From Lachnospiraceae bacterium OM04-12BH (GTDB lineage Bacteria > Bacillota > Clostridia > Lachnospirales > Lachnospiraceae), in assembly GCA_003490145.1 (NCBI GenBank), contig QULQ01000002.1, forward strand, positions 251,016 to 315,015: DNA of 64,000 nucleotides, read 5' to 3'. The position numbers and the translations under genes were made by a program. Position 1 is the stretch's first letter. Each line of letters opens with the position of its first letter. This document shows, in pieces, positions 44,259 through 54,143 of this stretch. The notes beneath the pieces are model-generated. The model was not told the origin of the DNA. It worked only from the letters and a program-made list of their open reading frames with translations, and ran no database searches.

Positions 44259-45815
44259 ATGACAATAACATCTTTTGCTTATTTGACATTTATCTTGGTT
44301 GGAGGATGTATTTATTACATTTTACCTAAAAAAATGCAATGGTTGGAGCTGCTTGCTTTAAGTATTGTGTTTTATTGTGTGGTTGCAAATCCATACACAC
44401 TTATTTTCCCGATTATTGCAACATTGCTAGCTTATAGTTCTACCTTGCTGCAGCAGACGGAGAGTGTAAAAAGGGAAAAATGGAAATATACAGGGTGTAC
44501 TATTGTCACACTTGCGGTGATTTTGTGTGTGAGTCTTTGGTTTTGGCTGAAGGCCTCTGATATATGGGTATCTGTAAGCTATCGGATAAGTAATATAGTA
44601 TCATTCGTACAGCCATTAAGTGCACCCTCTGTATTGGCGGCACTTGGAATGGGATATTATACATTGCAGATCATTGGCTACATACTGGACTGCTATTGGG
44701 GAACAATTCAGCCTCAGCGTAATCCGCTCAAGCTGTTTTTATTTGTGATTTTCTTTCCCCAGATGGTGACGGGACCAATCAGCAGATATAGTCAGCTGGA
44801 AGGACTTTTCTTGCCTAATGAATTTTCGTATGAAAATGTGACTCGAGGAGCACAGAGAATCCTGTGGGGATTTTTCAAGAAACTGGTATTAGCCGAGAGA
44901 GTAGGAATTATTGTAAATTCCATCTATGGAGATCTGGATTTATACAATGGCTGGTGGCATTGGATTGCTTTATTGCTATATCCGATACAGATGTATGCAG
45001 ATTTTTCTGGCTGTACTGATATTGTGCTTGGCACTGCGGAAGTGTTCGGTATTCAGCTGCCGGAAAATTTTAACAACCCTTTTTTTTCGCGAACCTCACA
45101 GGAATTTTGGCAAAGATGGCATATCACTTTGGGGGCATGGGCCAAGGATTATGTGTTGTATCCGTTGTTAAAAACAAAATGGATGGTGAACTTTGGGAAA
45201 AAAGCCAAAAAAAAATTTGGCAAAAGATTTGGGAAATTTATTTCAACAGCAATAGGGATGTTCTTTTTGTGGATGGTAATGGGAATATGGCACGGAAGCT
45301 TTAAGTATATCATAGGAGTCAGTTTATGGTATTGGGTGATCCTGATGCTGGGAGAATTGTTTTCACCCGTATTTGAGAAAATGGTTATTTTGCTGAAGGT
45401 AAATACAGAAAGTTTTAGCTGGCATTTGTTTCAATCCATGCGGACTTATTTAATCTACGCAATAGGAGCAGTATTTTTCAGGGCAGATGGATTTGGACAG
45501 GCAATAAGGTTTCTGAAAAGCCTGATTACTATGTTTATAGGAGGCAGAATTCCAAACAGTTGGATTTTGTTTAATGGAAGTATTCTGGATTTTGGAGTAT
45601 CCTATGGAGATTTGAATATTACTATTTTTGCGGTAGCAATGCTGGTGATCGTAGCGGTTCTTAGAGAGAAATATGGTTATGCAAGAAGCTGGATGGGAAA
45701 GCAGATATTGGTATTTCGATGGACAGTTTGGATTGCTCTGTTTATAATTGTATTAATTCTTGGAAGTTATGGACCGGGTTATAATGCAAGTGAATTTATT
45801 TATCAGGGATTTTAG
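44259..45815 (+). CDS. MBOAT-family O-acyltransferase (DltB/AlgI-like)
   Basis: A 518-residue polytopic membrane enzyme. PQMVTGPISRYSQLE, the FWQRWHITLGAWAKDYV segment and MGIWHGSFKYI with the catalytic histidine are the hallmarks of DltB and AlgI. It passes an acyl group from a cytoplasmic carrier to an outside acceptor, usually with a DltD- or AlgX-like partner, which here would be the next gene. It sits eight bases after the acyl carrier protein. The acyl group is predicted to be something other than alanine because no DltA homologue is present. Confidence 0.92.
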   Translation: MTITSFAYLTFILVGGCIYYILPKKMQWLELLALSIVFYCVVANPYTLIFPIIATLLAYSSTLLQQTESVKREKWKYTGCTIVTLAVILCVSLWFWLKASDIWVSVSYRISNIVSFVQPLSAPSVLAALGMGYYTLQIIGYILDCYWGTIQPQRNPLKLFLFVIFFPQMVTGPISRYSQLEGLFLPNEFSYENVTRGAQRILWGFFKKLVLAERVGIIVNSIYGDLDLYNGWWHWIALLLYPIQMYADFSGCTDIVLGTAEVFGIQLPENFNNPFFSRTSQEFWQRWHITLGAWAKDYVLYPLLKTKWMVNFGKKAKKKFGKRFGKFISTAIGMFFLWMVMGIWHGSFKYIIGVSLWYWVILMLGELFSPVFEKMVILLKVNTESFSWHLFQSMRTYLIYAIGAVFFRADGFGQAIRFLKSLITMFIGGRIPNSWILFNGSILDFGVSYGDLNITIFAVAMLVIVAVLREKYGYARSWMGKQILVFRWTVWIALFIIVLILGSYGPGYNASEFIYQGF

Positions 45816-45816
45816 A

Positions 45817-47340
45817 ATGAAAAATAAAGCTAAAAAAATCATCGGGTGCATGGTATTCTTGTGTCTGATTGCAATTGTGTTTATGAAAATCACATACTTG
45901 TTTAGCGGAAGCGGAAGGGAACGGGAGGCTATCCTTGGAATTAAGGAGGAGGGTCCCCTTGATATGGTTTATGTGGGTGCCAGTGCTGCATATACCTCCT
46001 GGCAGCCGCTAAAAGCATGGAATGATTGTGGATTTACATCCTATACCTATGCAACCGGAGGTCTTCCGGCCGTAAGTGTAGAGCATTATATAAAGGAAGT
46101 ATTAAAAACAAAGACTCCAGAATTGTTCGTGGTAGATGCACGTACTTTTTTACTGTGGGATGATAATGCATATGTCAAAATCCGTTATGGTTCAGATTCG
46201 ATGGATTATTCTCTGAACAGGTTTTCTCTGGTAAAGGATTTTTTTGATTACAGGACTATAGCAGAGGGTGATGACAGACTTTCTTATTATCTTCAAATTG
46301 TAAAATACCATTCAAATTACAAAGCTGTACTTTCAAACGAGGATAATTGGAAACTGATCAATAATAAGGAGGTCAGCAAATACAAGGGATGGACCTTTAT
46401 GGAGTATCACTGCCCACTGGAGCTGCCTAAGGGATTTGCAACGAAAGAGAGTAAGCCATTAAAGAAAGAAAACCTTAGAATTCTAAATGATCTGTTATCT
46501 TACTGCAGGGAAAAAGAACTCGAGGTATTGTTCGTTGTTTATCCTTATGCAATAAGTATAGAAGAGCAGAAACAATATAATACTTTACAGAAGATTGTGG
46601 AAGATGCGGGATTTGATTTTCTGAATACAAACTTTTCCTATGAGGAAATGAACCTGAATTTTCAGACAGATTTTAATGATCGGAATCATTTAAACTGTTT
46701 TGGAGCTGAGAAATATACCAATTTCCTGGAGAAGTATCTGGTAGAAAATTATACATTGCCAGACCACAGGGGTGATGGGGAATATAATTCATGGGATGAA
46801 TTGTATCTTCAGTTTAAAGACGATGAAGCAGAAACCAAAAAGAATGTGCAGGAAATGATTGATAATAAGGAGAGGGGAGAAAAAGCAGCAGGGCTTCTTC
46901 CAACAGTAACAGATCCAATTCAATGGGCTGCATTGGCAAATAATAATAATTTTACTGCTTTAATTTCTACTGTGGGACAATGGAAAGCTGATGATATAGA
47001 ATTTTGCACAATTTTGGATCAATTTGGAATTGAGGAAAGTGATGACAGGTATATTTTGAGGGTAATTTCCGGTTATAATGATGAACTGTTAGATCTCAAG
47101 AGTTATGAAAGCATAAAAGAAACCTGTGAGATTGGAAAAGCGGAAACGGTACATGGTGAATCAAGTGTGGAAATTACTTCAGGATTAACGGGAAGTTTAT
47201 CTGTAGATGATATTAAATATGTATTTGATGCAGATGGAATTTATGTGGGAATCTATAACAATAATACCAGCCAGATGATCGATCTTGTCAGGATTATCTG
47301 TCAGAATAAGGGTATGGAGATAGTACATTTAGGGGTTTAG
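45817..47340 (+). CDS. SGNH/DltD-like membrane-anchored protein
   Basis: A 507-residue protein with one N-terminal signal anchor (residues about 8-27) and an extracellular domain. VYVGASAAYTSW near residue 50 corresponds to the nucleophile block of SGNH hydrolases, and FNDRNHLNCFGAEKY near 290 to the Asp-x-x-His block. This is the pattern of DltD and AlgJ/X partners of MBOAT transferases. About 200 extra C-terminal residues are unassigned. ATG 45817 has AGGGA upstream and lies one base after the MBOAT stop; an earlier in-frame ATG at 45787 falls inside that gene. Expected to pass or remove the acyl group outside the cell. Confidence 0.72.
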   Translation: MKNKAKKIIGCMVFLCLIAIVFMKITYLFSGSGREREAILGIKEEGPLDMVYVGASAAYTSWQPLKAWNDCGFTSYTYATGGLPAVSVEHYIKEVLKTKTPELFVVDARTFLLWDDNAYVKIRYGSDSMDYSLNRFSLVKDFFDYRTIAEGDDRLSYYLQIVKYHSNYKAVLSNEDNWKLINNKEVSKYKGWTFMEYHCPLELPKGFATKESKPLKKENLRILNDLLSYCREKELEVLFVVYPYAISIEEQKQYNTLQKIVEDAGFDFLNTNFSYEEMNLNFQTDFNDRNHLNCFGAEKYTNFLEKYLVENYTLPDHRGDGEYNSWDELYLQFKDDEAETKKNVQEMIDNKERGEKAAGLLPTVTDPIQWAALANNNNFTALISTVGQWKADDIEFCTILDQFGIEESDDRYILRVISGYNDELLDLKSYESIKETCEIGKAETVHGESSVEITSGLTGSLSVDDIKYVFDADGIYVGIYNNNTSQMIDLVRIICQNKGMEIVHLGV

Positions 47341-47384
47341 GATGGAAAAAGACAAATATCAGATCTGGGGGACAGGACGAGGCT

Positions 47385-48098
47385 ATGTATCGTGTAGAGG
47401 ATAAGTATTCTTGTACATTACAAGAACTGGCTATGTTACAATCGAGAATCGGTACAGTACTGAAGCCTGACAGTAATGAAAATGATGAAGAGGGCTACAG
47501 TATTATCAGCGTTTATTTTGATGATATTTATGATACCCATATGCAGGATACTGTTGATGGAAACAGTATTCGCGATAAATATCGCATTCGTATTTATAAT
47601 CATTCCTTTGACACGATAAAGCTTGAGGTAAAGTCTAAGAACTATAATCGCGTTAATAAAAAATCTGCGTTGATTACGTTTGCTCAAATGCAGCAATTGC
47701 TGCAGGGCAACAGTATCGAACATGGTTATTCATTTGATGATCCTGCTACACTATTTCATATTGCCATGAGTCAGCGAAAATTGGTGCCTAAGGTGATAGT
47801 GGCTTATGAGCGAAAGGCTTATATTTATGAACCTGGAAATGTTCGTATTACATTTGATAGAAATATAAGAGCAAGTAACCAGATAGGGCTGTTTGGCAGA
47901 CAGGAAATTTCATATGATATCCTGAGACAGGAGAATGATGCTGTACTTGAAGTGAAATATGATGAATTCATGCCAGAATTTATATTACAGATGTTAGAAA
48001 CAGGTAATATGCGACAGACGTCTTATTCGAAATACAGATTATGCCGGGAAATATACAGTGATGGAGGAAAAGTTAATGTCAGTGAAGGATGTGATTAA
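47385..48098 (+). CDS. VTC-domain (polyphosphate polymerase-like) protein
   Basis: A 237-residue protein starting MYRVEDKYSCTLQEL, with basic strands typical of the VTC/CYTH tunnel fold: KYRIRIYNHS, IKLEVKSKNYNRVNKKS, AYERKAYIY and VLEVKYDEFMPEF. VTC domains make polyphosphate or bind triphosphates. In Firmicutes this gene is regularly followed by DUF4956 and CotH proteins, exactly as here. Function of the trio is not established. Start ATG 47385, with a weak site upstream; 44 bases from the previous gene. Confidence 0.85.
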   Translation: MYRVEDKYSCTLQELAMLQSRIGTVLKPDSNENDEEGYSIISVYFDDIYDTHMQDTVDGNSIRDKYRIRIYNHSFDTIKLEVKSKNYNRVNKKSALITFAQMQQLLQGNSIEHGYSFDDPATLFHIAMSQRKLVPKVIVAYERKAYIYEPGNVRITFDRNIRASNQIGLFGRQEISYDILRQENDAVLEVKYDEFMPEFILQMLETGNMRQTSYSKYRLCREIYSDGGKVNVSEGCD

Positions 48099-48756
48099 AA
48101 AAAGTGTTTACGAAAGCTTTGGAGGCGGGACAGGAATGTCTACAGGAAATATTTTGGTCATTCTGGTAGCTGCCTGCCTGATTGGTTTTTATATTTTTAT
48201 GATCTATAAATTATCAAGTAAAGCCGCTTTTTATTCCAAAGACTTGAATATGACACTTGCCGGAATGACCTTGGTAGTAGCAGCAATTATGATTGCCATG
48301 CAGTCCAATTTGATTGTTTCATTAGGTATGGTGGGTGCCTTGTCTATTGTACGATTCAGAAATGCTGTGAAAAACCCTATGGATCTGCTATATCTTTTTT
48401 GGGCAGTTAGTGCAGGGATCATTTGTGGTGTAGGATTATATATACTTGCTATCATCTTATGTGCTGCTATGACGGTTATGCTACTTGTTTTAGAGGCAAT
48501 ACCAATTTGCAAAACGTCATCTTTATTAGTGATAAGAGGATTTTCTGATCAAATAAATTGCGAGCACATAAATAATGTTATAAATAAATATTGTAATTAT
48601 GCAAAGGAAAAATCCAGATCAATTAAGAATAATGAGACGGAATTGATTATAGAGGTAAAAACAAAGGAAAAGGAAAAACTTTTAAAGGAACTTTCTTATC
48701 AGAATAATCTGACACAAATACATTTTCTGTCACATGACGGAGAAAGTCGTATGTAA
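48076..48756 (+). CDS. DUF4956 membrane protein
   Basis: A 226-residue protein: a short soluble N terminus, three or four helices (about 20-145), and a C-terminal soluble domain. GALSIVRFRNAVKNPMDLLY is the conserved DUF4956 loop with positive charges facing the membrane. ATG 48076 has GGAGG upstream, inside the end of the VTC gene, so the two overlap by 23 bases. Together with VTC and CotH neighbours it may form a membrane complex handling a phosphorylated substrate. No function is proven. Confidence 0.87.
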   Translation: MSVKDVIKKSVYESFGGGTGMSTGNILVILVAACLIGFYIFMIYKLSSKAAFYSKDLNMTLAGMTLVVAAIMIAMQSNLIVSLGMVGALSIVRFRNAVKNPMDLLYLFWAVSAGIICGVGLYILAIILCAAMTVMLLVLEAIPICKTSSLLVIRGFSDQINCEHINNVINKYCNYAKEKSRSIKNNETELIIEVKTKEKEKLLKELSYQNNLTQIHFLSHDGESRM

Positions 48757-48793
48757 TATGTTTATTGTGTCAGAGGATCAGAGGAAATGCTGT

Positions 48794-50389
48794 ATGGGAA
48801 AAAAATTCGGACTGAAAATCATGTTGTTGGGATTTCTTCTTTTCAGTTTCATTGGTATTACTGCAGTGAATAAACAGTCTTCGCTTTCAGAATATGCTGT
48901 AAATAGCGAAGAACTGGAAGATATTAAAACAGGACGTAGCGAGAGCGGAGAATCCTTGCTGCATGTACTCAACTTTAATGGAAATGATCTTTTTTATGAG
49001 CCGGATATGCAGACCTTTTATTATTCTCTGGTAGATGGAGACACTTCTGTCTATGACCCATCTGTGATTTTTGAAACAACGGAAGACTCTGTTCAACTTG
49101 CAATTGATGCCGAATCTATTACAGAGGAAAGGATTTCTTCTAATACTGCGATAACGATTGTAGCATATAATGAAGATAGTTTTTCACAATATTCATTAAA
49201 ATGTACGACATTGCCTTTAATGAATATTACATGTTCAGAAGAAATAACAGATGATAAAACACCTATTAAGATTCATTTGTTCGATAATCGAAAAGATTGC
49301 ACCGTTCGAGACACATACTCTGATGGAGTGATCCATCTGCGAGGTGCCTCAACAAAGTATTTCCCAAAGAAGGGATATCGTATTTCTTTAACAAAAGATA
49401 AAAAAAATGGAAACACGGTTTCTAATAAATGTAATTTGCTCGATATGCGAAATGATGATGACTGGCTTTTGTATGCTGGGTATAATGATCAGGAAAAAAT
49501 ACGTCATGTCTTTAGTACCAATTTGTGGAAATATAGCTGTGCTACGGACAATTCCCTGGGATTAGATAATGGCATGGAATATAAGTACATTGAACTATTC
49601 ATTAACAATGAATATTATGGTTTGTATGCTCTTGGCTATCCTATAGATGAAAAACAGCTTGATATTAAGAAGAATTCTGATACGGAATTTTTATACAAAA
49701 AAGTTGATTGGAACAGTGAATCCAATATTACTGTGGAATCATCAGAACCAGTTGAAGGCTATGTGACAAAGTCTGAATCACCAAATGCCTGGATACCTCT
49801 GAGGAGCTATTATTCACTAATCAATTCTGGCATTGCTTCAGATAACGCGGTTCTGTATGAAAGAATAGATATTGATAATGCGATAGATATTTACTTGTTT
49901 TACAATTTTATTCAAGCAGCAGATAACGTTATTCCCGGAGCAATAAAGAACATGATGATCGCAGCGAAAAATCAGAATAGTTCTTACAAAATGATTTATA
50001 CTCCATGGGATATGGATATTAGTTGGGGAAATGATTATGAAGACTCTGTGATGTATCCATATGCAATTCCGCCTTCCCAGAATTGGTTTATGGAGGTTGG
50101 TGGGATTGCGCCTTTAATTGCTGCTAATGATCCGGATATTGAAGACCTGATTCAGCAAAAATACAGAAATCTCAGAGATACAGTCTGGTCAAGGGAGATG
50201 ATAAACAGTTTTCTTGATCAGTATGAGGATGATATATTTGATTCAGGTGCTTATTTGCGGGACATGGAGAGATGGCCGGATGGTTTGTACGAGGACCCTG
50301 AAGTAAAGCTGTCAGTATTTCGTGAGTATGTGATGAAGAGGTTATCTTATGTGGATAGCGATTATGGTTATACTGAATGTAAAGGATAA
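48794..50389 (+). CDS. CotH-family secreted kinase-like protein
   Basis: A 531-residue protein with an N-terminal hydrophobic signal (LKIMLLGFLLFSFIGI). The CotH domain spans about residues 140-480: HLRGASTKYFPKKGYRISL, a Lys in EFLYKKVDW, and TPWDMDISWGNDY with the metal-binding acidic pair. CotH proteins are atypical protein kinases, first known in spore coats. With VTC and DUF4956 it forms a recurrent three-gene set whose target is unknown. I prefer ATG 48794 (GAGGA eight bases upstream) over the in-frame ATG at 48758. Confidence 0.85.
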   Translation: MGKKFGLKIMLLGFLLFSFIGITAVNKQSSLSEYAVNSEELEDIKTGRSESGESLLHVLNFNGNDLFYEPDMQTFYYSLVDGDTSVYDPSVIFETTEDSVQLAIDAESITEERISSNTAITIVAYNEDSFSQYSLKCTTLPLMNITCSEEITDDKTPIKIHLFDNRKDCTVRDTYSDGVIHLRGASTKYFPKKGYRISLTKDKKNGNTVSNKCNLLDMRNDDDWLLYAGYNDQEKIRHVFSTNLWKYSCATDNSLGLDNGMEYKYIELFINNEYYGLYALGYPIDEKQLDIKKNSDTEFLYKKVDWNSESNITVESSEPVEGYVTKSESPNAWIPLRSYYSLINSGIASDNAVLYERIDIDNAIDIYLFYNFIQAADNVIPGAIKNMMIAAKNQNSSYKMIYTPWDMDISWGNDYEDSVMYPYAIPPSQNWFMEVGGIAPLIAANDPDIEDLIQQKYRNLRDTVWSREMINSFLDQYEDDIFDSGAYLRDMERWPDGLYEDPEVKLSVFREYVMKRLSYVDSDYGYTECKG

Positions 50390-50415
50390 TATTAGTAATT
50401 ATTTGCGCAGTTACT

Positions 50416-50421
50416 TATAAT
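50416..50421 (+). promoter_or_regulatory. Possible -10 element of an internal promoter
   Basis: A perfect TATAAT lies in the 99-base gap before the DUF6020 gene. The best upstream hexamer, TTAGTA at 50392-50397, is poor and 18 bases away; another pairing, TTGCGC with TATAAA, is also weak. AT-richness makes chance matches likely. Confidence 0.25.
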
Positions 50422-50488
50422 TCATATAAAATATATTTAGAAGTAAGAGAATTCTCAGAGTTACAACAGAGGGGGAGTAAAAATAGTT

Positions 50489-52327
50489 ATGAAAAAATGG
50501 AGAAGTAACTGTAGCTTGTTTGTCTGTAGTATATTGTCAGCACTAGCTGTCACAATGGATCTGAATGTGGCAGATGCGCCGGAAGCAGGTATAACGATAG
50601 GGTTATATCAGCAGATTTACAAGCTGATCACTATAGTTGCAGCGGATATAACAGGTAAGGGATTTCTGCTATCCATATTAACGCTGTTATTTTTTGGAGG
50701 ATATTGGTATATCTGGAAGCAGAAGAAGATGGAAGTGATCAGATACAGTAAAGGGGTATCCTTATTTCTTTCTTTGATGTATGTGGCCGGAGTCGGGTAT
50801 GCATATCAGAATACAGTGACAGTTTTGTTTCAGTCATCCATAAGGCTGTTAAAGACAGCCATTATGATAGCTGGTTTTTTTATGATCTTTCTGGCTGCGA
50901 TGAATCTGCTTTATGCAGCATTAAATTCAAAGGCAGATTTACAGGCAGAAAAGGGAAGGATACTCTCAAAAAGACCGTTTTTGTGGTATTTCCTGATTAT
51001 TTTCGGTGTGTGGTTTGTGCATCTTCTGCTTCGGTATCCGGGAGCGATGTCTTATGATAATGCAAGGGAGTTATCCTATTATTTTGGCTATGCTGATTTT
51101 ACGACGGCACAGCCTATTTTCCATACAGTATTATTCAGTTTCTTTATCCAGATCGGGTTGTGGTTCGGAAGTGAAAATATTGGATTATTCTTATTTGTGC
51201 TGTTTCAATCAGCCGTCATGGCGGCGGTTCTGGCATATACCTTGCTGCAGATGAGAAAATGGAATGTATCACGCTGGCTCAGAGTATTAACACTGGTGAT
51301 ATATACATGGGCACCATATTATGTGGGATATGTCTCTTTTCCTATCAAGGATTATCTGTATACAGCGTTTTTTGTGTTCCTGCTGATGTTGAGCTTCAAA
51401 TGGGATGAGCTTATAGGAAAGGAGCAGATAGGCTGGATTTTGTCAGGCTCTTTACTGGTACTTCTCAGAAATAATGGAAAGATCATTTATCTGGCAATAT
51501 TTGTGGTGATGCTGGTCTACATAATTAGAAAAAAGAAACTTGAAAAAAGAAATTTACTGGTATTAGTACTTCCCTTAATTCTTTCTTCAGTAATAACAGC
51601 AGGAATTACGACAGCCTTTGGAGTACAGAAGGATACACCCAAGGAAATGCTTTCCGTACCTTTTCAGCAGACTGCAAGGTATGTCAGGGATTATGGAGAT
51701 GATGTTACCGGGGAAGAGAAAGAAGCAATAGGAAAGGTACTGGACTATAATAAGATTGCAGACGTTTATATGGAATTGACTTCTGACCCGGTGAAGACTA
51801 CCTATCATGCAGAGAGTACGGATGACCTGATTGCATACTTTAAGGTATGGTTTAAGCAGTTCTGGAAGCATCCTATATGCTATGTGGAAGCAACATGGAA
51901 TCAGAATTATTACCTGTTTGCACCTAATATAGATAATATTGTTTATAACAAGGATTGCACGATAGCACATGAAATTATGGAACAGATGGGAATGCAGGAG
52001 CAGATTTCTTTCCATGTTCCGGAGAAAATGCACGGGATCTGCAGCATTATGGTAAGCTACTATACGTTGCTGCACAGACTGCCTGTTATAGGAATGCTAA
52101 GCAATGTAGGATTCTATATAATTCTGTTATGGATGATAACCTTTTTCTTCCTGAAAGATGGAAGGAAAAGGGAGCTTTGGCTGCTTCTGCCCCTGTGGTT
52201 AACGTTTCTCATTATCATAGCATCACCACAGATTCAGAATCAGCCCAGATATGCGTTCCCGATTATCTATGCCATGCCTATATTGATTGCATATTATAAG
52301 AAAGGGCGCATACAAAATGATAGATAA
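50489..52327 (+). CDS. DUF6020-like polytopic membrane protein
   Basis: A 612-residue protein with about twelve helices. The periplasmic loop LRYPGAMSYDNARELSY near residue 180, followed by the AQPIFHTVLFSFF helix, is characteristic of DUF6020 and resembles GT-C transferases such as ArnT, which use polyprenyl-phosphate sugars. VSFPIKDYLYTAFF and LLRNNGKIIYL follow. A large outside loop covers about 400-510. It may use the lipid-linked sugar made by the DPM1-like enzymes at the left end of the window; this is inference. GGGGGAG lies 11 bases before the ATG. Confidence 0.72.
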   Translation: MKKWRSNCSLFVCSILSALAVTMDLNVADAPEAGITIGLYQQIYKLITIVAADITGKGFLLSILTLLFFGGYWYIWKQKKMEVIRYSKGVSLFLSLMYVAGVGYAYQNTVTVLFQSSIRLLKTAIMIAGFFMIFLAAMNLLYAALNSKADLQAEKGRILSKRPFLWYFLIIFGVWFVHLLLRYPGAMSYDNARELSYYFGYADFTTAQPIFHTVLFSFFIQIGLWFGSENIGLFLFVLFQSAVMAAVLAYTLLQMRKWNVSRWLRVLTLVIYTWAPYYVGYVSFPIKDYLYTAFFVFLLMLSFKWDELIGKEQIGWILSGSLLVLLRNNGKIIYLAIFVVMLVYIIRKKKLEKRNLLVLVLPLILSSVITAGITTAFGVQKDTPKEMLSVPFQQTARYVRDYGDDVTGEEKEAIGKVLDYNKIADVYMELTSDPVKTTYHAESTDDLIAYFKVWFKQFWKHPICYVEATWNQNYYLFAPNIDNIVYNKDCTIAHEIMEQMGMQEQISFHVPEKMHGICSIMVSYYTLLHRLPVIGMLSNVGFYIILLWMITFFFLKDGRKRELWLLLPLWLTFLIIIASPQIQNQPRYAFPIIYAMPILIAYYKKGRIQNDR

Positions 52328-54053
52328 AGAAAGTGAAAACAGGATGGAAAAGAAAAACGAAGGAACAAATAAAAAAGAAAAAATAAAAAAAATATGGACA
52401 GGTCTTCTGGTAGCAGGACTGCTTTCATTCATGCTGTTTTGTTTTGGACCAATGGAGATTTTCGTTGGAAATGTTACAGAATTTGATTTTTTGTTTGGAG
52501 AATTCATGCCATATTTAGCTGGAATTTTTGTGATTTTTACAATTGTGCTGGCAGTATTGCTGACAGTTCTGCCGGATAAAATATGGAAATATGGCATAAC
52601 AGTCATATTTGGAATAGCATTGGCCGGGTATTTACAGATTATGTTTTTGAATAAAAATCTGGATCTTCTTGGAGTGAATCCGAATGGATATCAGGTGGCG
52701 GCTGGTCAGGGAGTAACAGATCTCCTTATCTGGCTTGTAATATTCGGATTGATCGTAGCACTGGCAGTCTGCAGAGAGGAGATCTGGAAAAAGGCTGTTA
52801 CTTACGGAGCAGCATTTCTGCTGGCAATTCAGGCAGTGGCAATGGTTTCACTGCTGATAACAGCACCAGAAGAAGCTTATAAAAGACCGTTTGGAGATGA
52901 CAGACTTTCAGGTGAAGAACAATATACAGTATCAGTAAAGGATAATGTAATTGTATTTGTACTCGATTATTTCAGCAGCCTTTACCTGCAGGAGATGTTG
53001 GAAAAATATCCGGATGGAGCAGATGTGCTTCATGATTTTACCTATTACAATAATGCTGACTGTACCTATTATGGTACCTTTCCTTCGCTTGCGCATATGT
53101 TGACAGGGCAGGAGGTAGATACAACAATTCCTGTTGCAGAGTGGTGTAGGGATATATGGGAGGCTCCTTCGACAGGGAATTTTTATAATGGACTGAAAAA
53201 TCAGAATTATAAGGCTAATATTTATACGACAGATGCCAATGTGCTGACAGCCTCTAATGGATGCAGCATATTGAGGGATAAGATCAGTAATGTAACAAAT
53301 GAACCAAGAGAAGTATCTGTAGATCATCCTCTATTGGTAAAAACATTAGTTAAAATGTCTGCTTATCGTATGGCACCTGATTTTTTTAAACAGACGTTTT
53401 ATACAAATGTCAGCGAATACAGTCTGATCGTAGAGGATCTGGGAGAGGGAATCCTGCAGACAAACAGTGATTTTTATGCAAAGCTGAAGGAAAAGGGGTT
53501 GCAGGCAGATGAAAACTCGAATTATTTTATTGTGCAGCATTTGATCGGAACACATGAATTTAATACAGATATTAATGGTAATGCATGTGAGGGTGGAAAT
53601 GTAGAAGATACGGCAAGAGGCTGTATGACTATACTGGAGGAGTACCTGAATCAGCTACGTGAACTGGGTGTATATGATAATGCCACAATTATTGTTACTG
53701 CAGATCATGGCGGCTGCGAAAAGGAAGATCTGCAGATCATATATTTTGCAAAGAGACCCGGGGAAACACATGAGTCCAGTCCTGTAACGAATGCACCGGT
53801 ATCCCATTGTGATTTACTTCCTACTGTGGCACAGGCAGCAGAAATGGATTACAGTAAATATGGCAGTGGCCGTTCTGCTTTTGATCTTTCACAGGATGAA
53901 CTGAGAGAGAGAACCTTGTGGGTTCGTGGAAAGGATGAAAAAGGTAAGGATATTTATAACCTGTATACCTATACAGGAGATATTCTGGCACTGATCACAC
54001 AGATTGATGAAGGCCCATCGGAAGTAAAGGAAATGTATGAATCCTATTTTTAG
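52317..54053 (+). CDS. Alkaline-phosphatase-superfamily (LtaS/EptA-like) membrane enzyme
   Basis: A 578-residue enzyme with five N-terminal helices (about 20-185) and an outside AP-superfamily domain. The first metal Asp is in VFVLDYFSS, the likely nucleophile threonine in YYGTFPSLAHMLTG, QHLIGTHEF lies mid-domain, and the metal pair is in TADHGGCE. Family members transfer phosphoglycerol or phosphoethanolamine from lipids, or cleave phosphate or sulfate esters. It overlaps DUF6020 by 11 bases at ATG 52317. Paralogues at 12919 (interrupted) and 60724. Which phospho-group it moves is unknown. Confidence 0.8.
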   Translation: MIDKESENRMEKKNEGTNKKEKIKKIWTGLLVAGLLSFMLFCFGPMEIFVGNVTEFDFLFGEFMPYLAGIFVIFTIVLAVLLTVLPDKIWKYGITVIFGIALAGYLQIMFLNKNLDLLGVNPNGYQVAAGQGVTDLLIWLVIFGLIVALAVCREEIWKKAVTYGAAFLLAIQAVAMVSLLITAPEEAYKRPFGDDRLSGEEQYTVSVKDNVIVFVLDYFSSLYLQEMLEKYPDGADVLHDFTYYNNADCTYYGTFPSLAHMLTGQEVDTTIPVAEWCRDIWEAPSTGNFYNGLKNQNYKANIYTTDANVLTASNGCSILRDKISNVTNEPREVSVDHPLLVKTLVKMSAYRMAPDFFKQTFYTNVSEYSLIVEDLGEGILQTNSDFYAKLKEKGLQADENSNYFIVQHLIGTHEFNTDINGNACEGGNVEDTARGCMTILEEYLNQLRELGVYDNATIIVTADHGGCEKEDLQIIYFAKRPGETHESSPVTNAPVSHCDLLPTVAQAAEMDYSKYGSGRSAFDLSQDELRERTLWVRGKDEKGKDIYNLYTYTGDILALITQIDEGPSEVKEMYESYF

Positions 54054-54129
54054 TAAATATCTGGTGGTCTGTGCTTGCAGAGGAATGAAAAACCGATTAT
54101 ACTGAATGGGGTAAAAATAAACAAAAGAA

Positions 54130-54136
54130 AAGGAGA
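54130..54136 (+). promoter_or_regulatory. Ribosome binding site that fixes a GTG start
   Basis: AAGGAGA lies seven bases before GTG 54144, whose product begins with a normal signal segment. A start at 54075 would add 23 charged residues in front of the hydrophobic segment. Confidence 0.75.
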
Positions 54137-54143
54137 ATTTCTT

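Noticed and set aside
47342-47404. ATG at 47342 opening a short frame before the VTC gene
   Set aside because: It closes after about 20 codons and is out of frame with the VTC protein; the product shows no similarity I recognise.
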